Assembly (NCBI GenBank): GCA_012974295.1
Contig: JAAXQM010000174.1
Coordinates: 1-14,739, forward strand
Origin: Dehalococcoidales bacterium
Lineage (GTDB): Bacteria; Chloroflexota; Dehalococcoidia; E44-bin15
DNA: 14,739 nucleotides
Direction: 5' to 3'
Below are positions 1 to 6,009 of this stretch, one piece after another (positions within the stretch are counted from its first letter, which is position 1; the number at the start of each line of letters is the position of its first letter). Below the pieces are notes generated by a model. It was not told where the DNA came from, did not search any database, and saw only the letters and a list, made by a program, of their open reading frames with translations. Made by a program: the position numbers and the translations under genes.

Positions 1-1
1 G

Positions 2-712
2 TTCAAGGTCACTGATGAAAATAACAAGCCAATCATTTACAACGATCAGGTCAGGACGCTCCTATTCGATTTTATTCAGCGAAAAATCAATGCTCAGTAC
101 CATGAGCTGAAAAAGAAGAACGAGAACGCCTTTGTCTGGTTGGATGAACCCGGGTTGGGGTGGGTGTTCAGCGGTCTTTCGGGTTACAATGACGTACTTG
201 CTAAGCAAGAATATCATGAGTTCATGAGTGGTATAGATGGACCAAGAGCATTACATCTCTGTGCCAATGTTAACCTTCCTTATCTTTTAGGCCTAGGGAT
301 CGATATCCTTTCTTTTGACGCCTACCAGATGGAATTCATGCCGAAAGGATATGCAGAAGCCATTGCGGAGTTCCTTAAAAGTGGCCGTATGATCTCCTGG
401 GGACTTGTGCCCACAAACTCTTCAGCTCTTGAAGTTGAGACTCCGGAAAAGCTGGCCGGGCTCCTATGCAGTTATTGGGAAGTGGTCGCTGAGAATAGCG
501 ACGTTTCTTCGAAGCGTATTGCAGAGCAGGCATTGGTTGCGCCGGCCAGGTGTTGTCTTAAGAACATCGGTCAGGTTAGCGCCAGCAATGAGACCACAGC
601 CGCTGAGGATAGCGGTACGTGCGACTTATCACTCGAGGAACGAATAGTAGAGAAAGCATTCGACTATCTTAAGACGGTGTCCTTAATACTAAGGGACAGG
701 TTTGGCCTGTAA
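2..712 (+). CDS. MetE/UROD-like TIM-barrel methyltransferase-family protein, 5' truncated
   Basis: The reading frame is open from the window edge to the TAA at 710-712, giving 236 visible residues. A TTG at 140 could be read as a start, but the conserved-looking sequence in the same frame upstream shows the gene begins outside the window. The fold appears related to the C-terminal domain of cobalamin-independent methionine synthase and uroporphyrinogen decarboxylase-type proteins. There is a DEPG motif at visible residues 48-51, a His-Leu-Cys at 85-87 and a late Cys-Cys-Leu-Lys at 184-187, which match the His-x-Cys and distant Cys zinc ligands of MetE. Asp106 sits where MetE has its Glu ligand. 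In MetE the zinc activates a thiol methyl acceptor; the substrate here is unknown, since such short homologues are often not methionine synthases. The last 45 or so residues look less conserved. The family call is fairly sure, the reaction is not. Confidence 0.72.
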   Translation, partial: FKVTDENNKPIIYNDQVRTLLFDFIQRKINAQYHELKKKNENAFVWLDEPGLGWVFSGLSGYNDVLAKQEYHEFMSGIDGPRALHLCANVNLPYLLGLGIDILSFDAYQMEFMPKGYAEAIAEFLKSGRMISWGLVPTNSSALEVETPEKLAGLLCSYWEVVAENSDVSSKRIAEQALVAPARCCLKNIGQVSASNETTAAEDSGTCDLSLEERIVEKAFDYLKTVSLILRDRFGL

Positions 713-772
713 ATCAGCATTAGCCAGATGGCTTGTTTGCTCTGATTCTTTAATCGATAAGCACGTGAGAAG

Positions 773-1135
773 ATGACCAATATTTTCGAGAGGTTGGACG
801 ACAAGAAAGCCAAGGATATCAGGATATTGGGCATTTTCATCGATGTATTCTGCACGGAGAATCACCATGCAGATGAAAAGGATACCTTCCTCATAGAAGA
901 CGTCAGATTGCAGGATATTTTTAGCGATAGGGAGCTGGTATTATGCCAGGACTGCAACAAGCTGCTAGACCATGGCATATCGAAGCTGCTTCTCTGCACA
1001 TATGACCCGAAGCCGATGTGCAAGGATTGCCAAACACACTGTTATGCACCTAGCCATAGGGAGAAAATTCGAGAAGTAATGAGATTCTCTAGCTTTCACC
1101 TGATCAAGCAGGGTCGGCTAGATCTGTTCCAATAG
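773..1135 (+). CDS. YgbA-family 'nitrous oxide-stimulated promoter' protein
   Basis: A 120-residue soluble cysteine-rich protein that I recognise as the YgbA family (named 'nitrous oxide-stimulated promoter' in domain collections). The family's conserved cysteine layout is visible: Cys27 followed by His31-His32, Cys58-x-x-Cys61, Cys75, and Cys83-x-x-Cys86-x3-Cys90-Tyr91, then the basic helix around residues 96-105 (REKIREVMRF). Family members are linked to nitrosative stress in enterobacteria; the biochemical role is unresolved, and metal or Fe-S binding by the cysteines is inference. Residues 33-57 form an acidic stretch between the first Cys/His group and the CxxC that looks longer than in enterobacterial members. 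The start is ATG at 773, preceded by a weak GAGAAG. It lies 60 bp after the methyltransferase-like gene and may be co-transcribed with it. A candidate terminator follows. No redox regulator is visible nearby. Confidence 0.82.
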   Translation: MTNIFERLDDKKAKDIRILGIFIDVFCTENHHADEKDTFLIEDVRLQDIFSDRELVLCQDCNKLLDHGISKLLLCTYDPKPMCKDCQTHCYAPSHREKIREVMRFSSFHLIKQGRLDLFQ

Positions 1136-1163
1136 TACATAAGCGATTCTGACTATGTTTGAA

Positions 1164-1203
1164 AAGTGGATACTTCGTTAAGTAGTCGGAAACTTCTTTT
1201 TTT
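1164..1203 (+). terminator. Candidate intrinsic terminator after the YgbA-family gene
   Basis: TACTT (1171-1175) and AAGTA (1180-1184) can pair around a CGTT loop. AAGT (1164-1167) and ACTT (1192-1195) could form an imperfect outer stem. Seven T residues follow at 1197-1203. The stem is short and AU-rich with internal mismatches, so this is a weak call. Its place 30-60 bp after the stop codon, in a gap before a separate transcription unit, supports it. Confidence 0.38.
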
Positions 1204-1296
1204 ACCTCTTTAGATGCAAATAACTGACCATATTACTTCTGTTCATGCTATCACTTGCCTATGCCAAATAGATGCCAGAATGGATCAAGCCACCTA

Positions 1297-1325
1297 TTGA
1301 CAAAAGCTCCACCATCGTCTACGAT
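1297..1325 (+). promoter_or_regulatory. Candidate sigma-70-type promoter for the gerW trio
   Basis: A perfect TTGACA (-35) at 1297-1302 is followed after 17 bp by TACGAT at 1320-1325, a four-of-six match to the -10 consensus. It faces the gerW-DUF2953 trio. A second possible -10, TATATT at about 1433-1438, lies nearer the gene but has only a poor -35 (CATACA, three of six). I favour the first, but neither is demonstrated. Confidence 0.45.
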
Positions 1326-1454
1326 ATCCCTGCCAGAAATCAGTTCAGCTTAGCAGAACTTACAGCAGTTACTTATAGCTTGCTAATCAACTTAACGGGA
1401 CATAAGTCACATACAAGTATACCCGGATAGTCTATATTAGTACTTAGATAAAAA

Positions 1455-1460
1455 AGGAGG
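1455..1460 (+). promoter_or_regulatory. Strong ribosome binding site of gerW
   Basis: AGGAGG ends five bases before the ATG at 1466. It fixes the start of this gene and is much stronger than the sites of the two following genes, which seem to rely on translational coupling. Confidence 0.85.
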
Positions 1461-1465
1461 AAATC

Positions 1466-1831
1466 ATGGAAGACGTGGAAAAACTTGTGCAGGCAACTAT
1501 GTGCGAAATTGAGCGGGTTTTAAACACAAAGAGTGCGGTAGGCGAGCCGATTACTGTTGAGGGGAATACTATCATTCCGCTAGTAAGCATTGGCTTTGGC
1601 TTTGGTGCAGGCGGTGGTACGGGAACCAATGATAAGGCGGAAAAAGGTAGCGGCTCTGGTGGTGGTACAGGTGGCGGCGGAGGCATTAAACCCGTTGCAG
1701 TTATTGCCATAAACAAGGACGGTGTGCATGTAGCGCCTGTTGGAGGGGCCGCTAATGTCATGGAAAAAATTGGTGAGGTGATCGGCAAGGCAATCGAAAA
1801 ACGTGGTGATAAAAAGAAAGAAAATGAATAA
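1466..1831 (+). CDS. gerW: GerW/YtfJ-family protein (spore_YtfJ domain)
   Basis: A 121-residue protein with the GerW (YtfJ, PF09579-type) layout. An N-terminal amphipathic helix (residues 1-20) is followed by the conserved VGEPITVEGNTIIPL strand motif (25-39), a glycine-rich SIGFGFGAGGGTG segment (41-53), a second Gly/Ser-rich run (61-73), the PVAVIAINKDGVHV strands (76-89), and a C-terminal helix with a charged tail. In Bacillus GerW is needed for normal spore germination, but homologues are common in bacteria that do not sporulate and their role there is unknown. The DUF2953 gene begins two bases after its stop, the same pairing as ytfI/ytfJ in Bacillus, so the two products probably work together at the membrane. 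No signal peptide or transmembrane segment is seen. Family assignment is secure; a spore function in this organism is not implied. Confidence 0.9.
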   Translation: MEDVEKLVQATMCEIERVLNTKSAVGEPITVEGNTIIPLVSIGFGFGAGGGTGTNDKAEKGSGSGGGTGGGGGIKPVAVIAINKDGVHVAPVGGAANVMEKIGEVIGKAIEKRGDKKKENE

Positions 1832-1833
1832 TC

Positions 1834-2409
1834 GTGTGGATCCTTGGTCCGATACTGGGCATATTAATTTTCCTAATCATCCTTCTTTGCGTACCGGTTG
1901 ATCTCGTATTCAACATTAGTAAAAGAGACAATATAGAATCAAGGGTACGTATTGGATGGCTTTTCGGCTTGATCGGGAAAGATATCAGGTCTAAAAAAAA
2001 ACAGGCAAAGGTAAAGGTAAAGAAGAAGAAGAAGAGAAGTGTCAAGCCTTTGCTTGCTATTGTACGGACCAGAGGATTCCTGAAGCGCTTGCTTCTGTTT
2101 ATCAAAGATATTATTCGTCGTATTGAGATACGAAACACATATGTACATCTGACCCTAGGACTAGCAGACCCCGCAGATACGGGTTTTCTTTTTGCTGCAG
2201 TCACACCACTACTTACATTCGCAGGCGTTCAGAAGCCTAATATTGGTATAAATATACAACCCGATTTCGATCAGGAGAAACTTTGGGGTTATGCCAAAGG
2301 AAATCTAAGGCTATACCCTATTCGGTTTATCAAGCCATTACTTCTCTTCATATTTTCTTTAACCACCTTAAGAGTAATAAAAGCAGTTATCACAGCTCGT
2401 AGAAAATGA
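1834..2409 (+). CDS. DUF2953 membrane protein (YtfI-like)
   Basis: A 191-residue protein with a GTG start two bases after the gerW stop. Residues 3-25 form an N-terminal transmembrane segment. A very basic loop follows (about 52-70, with a run of five lysines). The central/C-terminal part has the family signature LTLGLADPADTGFL (106-119). A second hydrophobic segment lies at about 165-188 near the end. This matches DUF2953, whose Bacillus member YtfI sits beside GerW. The function is unknown; pairing suggests it anchors or partners GerW. The lysine-rich loop starts at a run of nine A residues (1993-2001), a possible slippage site. There is no clear Shine-Dalgarno sequence of its own, so translation is probably coupled to gerW. 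Its stop overlaps the start of the next gene by four bases. Confidence 0.82.
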   Translation: MWILGPILGILIFLIILLCVPVDLVFNISKRDNIESRVRIGWLFGLIGKDIRSKKKQAKVKVKKKKKRSVKPLLAIVRTRGFLKRLLLFIKDIIRRIEIRNTYVHLTLGLADPADTGFLFAAVTPLLTFAGVQKPNIGINIQPDFDQEKLWGYAKGNLRLYPIRFIKPLLLFIFSLTTLRVIKAVITARRK

Positions 2410-2687
2410 AAAAAAATCGTGTTGGCCAACCCTCTACCATTGGTGAAATAATAATAATCCCATTGGAAGAAGTATATCTCTATTGTGATAAAAGGGAGGA
2501 TGGAATTTGGGCATATGCTTCAAAGCAACCTACCGGAGTGGTGGTTATTTCGCCACAGTTTAAACTCGCTATTGACATACAGGGGGGTAAACTAGATCTG
2601 AATACCTGCATTCAGGATTTTGAAGGCTTACAACAGGTAATAGACAATCTCGATAATTCTGAAGAGACGAACACTATTAGCAGCTAA
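2406..2687 (+). CDS. Small GerW-like protein, third gene of the gerW trio
   Basis: A 93-residue soluble protein whose ATG overlaps the DUF2953 stop (ATGA), which argues strongly that it is a real, translationally coupled gene. I do not know a named family for it. Its start VGQPSTIGEIIIIPL (residues 6-20) matches GerW residues 25-39 (VGEPITVEGNTIIPL) at 8 of 15 positions without gaps. After a short linker, GVVVISPQFKLAIDIQGG (44-61) has the same hydrophobic strand pattern as the GerW strand pair near its end. The glycine-rich segments of GerW are missing and replaced by YLYCDKREDGIWAYASK. The C-terminus (about 62-86) is acidic and probably helical. The simplest reading is a diverged GerW-domain paralogue that could pair with GerW or DUF2953. 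That relationship is inferred from short motifs only. Confidence 0.7.
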   Translation: MKKNRVGQPSTIGEIIIIPLEEVYLYCDKREDGIWAYASKQPTGVVVISPQFKLAIDIQGGKLDLNTCIQDFEGLQQVIDNLDNSEETNTISS

Positions 2688-2789
2688 GTCTGAAATATGC
2701 AATTCGCTCAGGTCTTTCTTTAATAATCTCTCAATCCTTGCTTAAAAGGTGCCTACCACTGAGATCTCAATCAAGATGCCGAAATCCTA

Positions 2790-4208
2790 TTAAGGGATCC
2801 TCTCAACTTTGAGCAAATTAGTAGATCCCACCACACCAATTGGTATACCCCCGGTAATTACTATGACATCGCCTGATTTTGCCAAACCCAACTCTTGGGT
2901 GAGACTGACCGCAGTGGCAAAGAGATCTTCCACAAGTGGTACTTCAACTATCTGCACAGGATTAACACCCCACCACAGCATTAACCTTCCGCATACAACA
3001 TTATCAGGGCTTATGGCCAGGATTGGTACTCTGGGGCGGAACTTTGATACCCTACCTGCCGTACTACCGGATTGAGTAAAGGCTACAATTGCTGCCGCTC
3101 TAAGGCTTTGTGCCGTATGGCAGGCGTTATAGGCAATCAGTTCAGCTATCTCCTGCTCGAGCCATCTGCCTTTTTCCGCCAATATCTGGTCATAGGGTAG
3201 ACTACCTTCTGCCTCCTGAGCAATCTTCGCCATTATCTTTACTGCCTGCACGGGATACTTACCGACAGAGGTCTCAGCTGAGAGCATCGTGGCGTCGGTG
3301 CCGTCAAATATTGCATTGGCAACATCAGTAACTTCAGCCCGTGTGGGTCTATAGGCACTAATCATTGATTCAAGCATCTGGGTAGCCGTAATCACCGGCT
3401 TACCTGCTTTATTGCACTTGCGAATAACCTCTTTCTGCACTAGAGGCACTTTCTCAAGAGGAATATCCACACCCAGATCCCCACGAGCCACCATGATGCC
3501 ATCACTGGCAGCTAGAATACTGTCGAAATTTCTAACTGCAATACCTCTCTCAATCTTCGCAATGATAGGTATATCAGCGCCTTTACTCTTTAGTACGGCT
3601 CTCACCTGAGCTACATCGTCAGCATCGCTGACAAAGGAAAGTGCTATATATTCGGGTTGCTCCCGAATAGCAAACAAAATGTGTTGCTTTAGAGTATCGG
3701 TAATAAAGGGTCCAGATGCACGCATGCCCGGTACTACAAGCCCACGTCCATTCTTCAGCATGCCACCAACCTTAACCAGGCATTTTATCTCAGTACCCAC
3801 TTTAGACAGCACCCTGAGCTGTATTGCACCGTCGTCGAGGAGTATTATGCCATCAACACGTACATCCCGAGGCAGATGCGGGATATTGACCGGTACCAGC
3901 GAAGCATTACCTTCCACCTGTCGGGTGGTGAGTACGATATGGGATCCCTTTTCTAATTCAGCTTGGCCATTTTTCAGTTCTCCAACCCGATACTTCGATC
4001 CCGGCAGGTCTATAAGGACAGCCACGTTGATTCCCAGTTGCTGGCTTATCTCCCTTATTTCCTGAACATAGCGAGCATGCTCTTCATGGTCACCATGAGA
4101 TAGATTAAGCCTGGCGACATTCATGCCTGCTTCAATAAGCTTCTCAATCACGGTTGTTGAACCGCTAGCTGGACCTATGGTACATATTATCTTGGTTCGC
4201 CTCGCCAT
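2790..4208 (-). CDS. pyk: Pyruvate kinase
   Basis: Converts phosphoenolpyruvate and ADP to pyruvate and ATP, the last glycolytic step, in the cytoplasm. From the ATG at 4208 the protein has 472 residues, the normal length of a bacterial enzyme without the extra PEP-utiliser domain. Visible motifs are TKIICTIGPAS (5-15), ARLNLSHG (32-39, with Arg33, Asn35 and Ser37 for ATP and potassium), AKIERG with Lys218 and Glu220, ARGDLGVD with Asp244 for magnesium, ATQMLESM with Thr276, and a complete C-terminal domain ending TNLLKVERIP. The B-domain entry reads DLPGSKYRVG in place of the common DTKGPEIR, a variant but not obviously inactivating. An in-frame TTG at 4226 would add six residues; I chose the ATG because the family normally begins with a basic residue just before TKIxCTIGP. 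It is the last gene of the cluster, 44 bp after the dehydrogenase. Confidence 0.95.
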   Translation of the reverse strand: MARRTKIICTIGPASGSTTVIEKLIEAGMNVARLNLSHGDHEEHARYVQEIREISQQLGINVAVLIDLPGSKYRVGELKNGQAELEKGSHIVLTTRQVEGNASLVPVNIPHLPRDVRVDGIILLDDGAIQLRVLSKVGTEIKCLVKVGGMLKNGRGLVVPGMRASGPFITDTLKQHILFAIREQPEYIALSFVSDADDVAQVRAVLKSKGADIPIIAKIERGIAVRNFDSILAASDGIMVARGDLGVDIPLEKVPLVQKEVIRKCNKAGKPVITATQMLESMISAYRPTRAEVTDVANAIFDGTDATMLSAETSVGKYPVQAVKIMAKIAQEAEGSLPYDQILAEKGRWLEQEIAELIAYNACHTAQSLRAAAIVAFTQSGSTAGRVSKFRPRVPILAISPDNVVCGRLMLWWGVNPVQIVEVPLVEDLFATAVSLTQELGLAKSGDVIVITGGIPIGVVGSTNLLKVERIP

Positions 4209-4252
4209 ATACCCGCTAGATTTCAATACAACACCCCATTCTCAATATATGA

Positions 4253-5383
4253 TTATACTTCAATCACTGTCTTGATATGCTTTTGGTCAGTAGCGGCAAA
4301 TATGCGTTCATAGTCTTTCAATTTAAAGCGTTGTGTAATCATTTCTTCAAGCATGCCGCCAAACCGAGAGTTTATAGCAGGTATGTCTTTCAGAGCCATC
4401 TCAAAGTGGCTACGGTTGGAGTTGACACTGCCTACCACCACCTGGTTATTGCGGACTATCTGGCGTACCAACTGGGCTGCATCCACCTGTATGACAAGTT
4501 CTTCCCTGGGAATACCCGTCATGACATATATGCTGCTGCGTGACATGTAGCTAATTAGCTCAACGGCGGTAGCCGCTGCACCCGAGGCTTCAAATACTAT
4601 ATCCAGATTAGCGGGGGCACTGCAGCAAAATTTAACTATTTCCTTAGGAGTTTTACTACGGGCATCAATGTAATCGGCTCCCATGTGTTTTACGAGGTGC
4701 ACTTTGTGACTATCTTCGGGCACGATATCAGCAACATAGGTGTGCACCTCAGCTAATCGGAGCAAAGCTGTCGCCAGAATCCCCAGTGGTCCCGCTCCCA
4801 ACACCAGTGCTGTTTTACACTTACCCCAATCTGGCGAAGCGTAAGTGTGGTCTGGGTGCTCGCAGGCCCAGGGAAGTCGTGATTGGATAACGCGAATCTG
4901 CTCTATCCCCTTTTCAGCAATGCTTAGCGGTTCGGTAAACACTGCAAGATTTGCCAAATCTCCCGGAACCTTTACAACATACTGTTCTTGATCTAAAACA
5001 AATTCAGTGAAGAAGCCGTCCTGTTTATGAATACCTCGCTCCGTATATAGACCAGTCATGCACATGTCGCTCTGATTATGCAGACATGGCTGACAGATCC
5101 CGCAACCCCGGCGTACTGTAAAGACCACCATATCGCCAGGGGCTACTGACTTTACCTCGCTTCCTACTGCCTCAACCGCCCCTACCATTTCGTGACCCAT
5201 AACAATCTCGTTGCGGCCTTCAGCTATGTCCTGCAAAGTATGCTTGACCATATTGAAGTCTGTACCATCTACTCCAGCTTCTTTCACACGTACTAGCACC
5301 TCATCTGGCTGTTTAATCTCTGGCTTGGGAAGCTCAAAAGTATGCACTCCTGCCTTCCCTCTTAACATCCCTATAGCTAACAT
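4253..5383 (-). CDS. Zinc-dependent glucose 1-dehydrogenase-like protein (archaeal type, MDR superfamily)
   Basis: A 376-residue medium-chain dehydrogenase that resembles archaeal glucose 1-dehydrogenases, which oxidise beta-D-glucose (and often other aldoses) to the lactone. Diagnostic stretches are RRGCGICQPC (91-100), GIHKQDGF (117-124) and EPLSIAEKGIEQI (151-163). The structural zinc site is Cys94, Cys97, Cys100 and Cys108. The catalytic zinc ligands appear to be Asp39, His64, Glu65 and Glu151; Asp instead of Cys at the first position is the arrangement known from the Haloferax mediterranei enzyme. The Rossmann motif GAGPLG is at 196-201, and Asp219 ends the second strand with no following arginine pair, which suggests NAD rather than NADP. 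The ATG at 5383 has AAAGGAGG nine bases upstream, lying inside the end of the preceding gene. Context (6-phosphogluconate dehydrogenase, sugar kinase) fits a sugar oxidation role; other sugar substrates are possible. Confidence 0.82.
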   Translation of the reverse strand: MLAIGMLRGKAGVHTFELPKPEIKQPDEVLVRVKEAGVDGTDFNMVKHTLQDIAEGRNEIVMGHEMVGAVEAVGSEVKSVAPGDMVVFTVRRGCGICQPCLHNQSDMCMTGLYTERGIHKQDGFFTEFVLDQEQYVVKVPGDLANLAVFTEPLSIAEKGIEQIRVIQSRLPWACEHPDHTYASPDWGKCKTALVLGAGPLGILATALLRLAEVHTYVADIVPEDSHKVHLVKHMGADYIDARSKTPKEIVKFCCSAPANLDIVFEASGAAATAVELISYMSRSSIYVMTGIPREELVIQVDAAQLVRQIVRNNQVVVGSVNSNRSHFEMALKDIPAINSRFGGMLEEMITQRFKLKDYERIFAATDQKHIKTVIEV

Positions 5384-5389
5384 TCCGAG

Positions 5390-5914
5390 CTACCTCCTTT
5401 CGCTGGATTTAGTCCTGTCTATAGACGGCCGGCTTTGACGGAGTTCTACCACTTTATCCAGGACTTCGGGAATGAACTTGCTTCCGTAAAAGCCAGGTTG
5501 GACAGTAAGAAAAAGTACACTATCTACATCATCAACCAAAGGGAGGAAAGAAGGTACATTCGTTTCAGGATTAATAGCTAATCCTAGCTCTAGACCAAGC
5601 TCTCTTGCCCGAGAAATAACAGATTGTGGTGACGATGTAGACTCATAATGAAAGACCACCTTCTTAGCTCCTGCTTTCCGCATGTTATCCAGATAATCTT
5701 GGGGGCACTCTACCATAAGGTGAGCTTCCCAGCTGAATTTAATTGGAATCGTCATTAAATCCTGATAGGTTATACTCCGTGACGGTACAAACCGGCCATC
5801 CATAAAATCAAACTGGGCGTAGTCCGCAAATGTCTCCGCTTCTTGTACTATAGCCTCCAATTCTCTGGGGTCTTCTGTTAGTATGGCCGGTACGATCTTT
5901 ATTTGTTTGACCAT
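5390..5914 (-). CDS. Ribulose-phosphate 3-epimerase-like protein, C-terminally truncated
   Basis: Residues 1-160 match ribulose-5-phosphate 3-epimerase: KIVPAIL (6-12), DFMDGRFVPSRSI (36-48) with the catalytic Asp36, HLMV with His65, AINPET (113-118), and LTVQPGFYGSKFIPEVL (136-152). The protein stops at 174 residues, whereas the family has about 220. It ends in a non-conserved SIDRTKSSERR tail and lacks the VDGG strand carrying the second catalytic Asp (Asp175 in the human enzyme) and the last phosphate-binding strand. The first active-site His (human His35) is Gln34. The stop is seven bases from the dehydrogenase ATG, so no missing part remains downstream, and I saw no VDGG motif in the other frames just before the stop. 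The ATG has AAAGGAAG upstream. It could be a deletion-derived pseudogene, a protein with an altered role, or an assembly artefact. An intact epimerase would be needed for the pathway. Confidence 0.78.
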   Translation of the reverse strand: MVKQIKIVPAILTEDPRELEAIVQEAETFADYAQFDFMDGRFVPSRSITYQDLMTIPIKFSWEAHLMVECPQDYLDNMRKAGAKKVVFHYESTSSPQSVISRARELGLELGLAINPETNVPSFLPLVDDVDSVLFLTVQPGFYGSKFIPEVLDKVVELRQSRPSIDRTKSSERR

Positions 5915-6009
5915 TACTACTTCCTTTGAATAATTCTGATACTAGGGATAGCTAATCGATCCAATATTCGGGAACAGCAGCTATACAACTCTTGCAGTTC
6001 GCAGTAGTT

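Larger units (their letters stand above)
1136..1465 (+). other. 330-bp non-coding interval
   Basis: No convincing open reading frame or RNA gene is visible between the YgbA-family gene and gerW. The left part carries a small inverted repeat followed by seven T residues, a candidate terminator. The middle has a sigma-70-like promoter at 1297-1325, and the right end has the strong gerW ribosome binding site. If transcription starts just after the promoter, the leader would be about 130 nt and would contain a short inverted repeat, AGTTC at 1342-1346 with GAACT at 1356-1360. I could not match it to a known riboswitch class. Confidence 0.6.

Noticed and set aside
1342..1386. Short inverted repeats in the gerW leader as a riboswitch or small RNA
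   Set aside because: Stems are five or six base pairs, and I could not match any known RNA class.
1444..1788. 114-codon minus-strand frame opposite gerW, proline-rich
   Set aside because: It is the antisense image of the glycine-rich codons of gerW and has no family resemblance.
1758..2204. 148-codon minus-strand frame opposite the DUF2953 gene
   Set aside because: Its phenylalanine-rich run is the complement of the lysine codons in the real gene; the plus frame has the family signature and coupled spacing.
2688..2789. Terminator between the convergent units, including the 10-bp palindrome TGAGATCTCA at 2760-2769
   Set aside because: The palindrome leaves no loop and no T run follows it; the CCTT/AAGG pairing nearby is only four base pairs. 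No convincing terminator was found.
4209..4226. Six-residue N-terminal extension of pyruvate kinase from a TTG
   Set aside because: The ATG at 4208 gives the usual family N-terminus, and the extra residues are not conserved.
5384..5460. Simple frameshift as explanation of the short epimerase
   Set aside because: Only seven bases separate its stop from the dehydrogenase start, and no VDGG motif was seen in the other frames; a deletion fits better.
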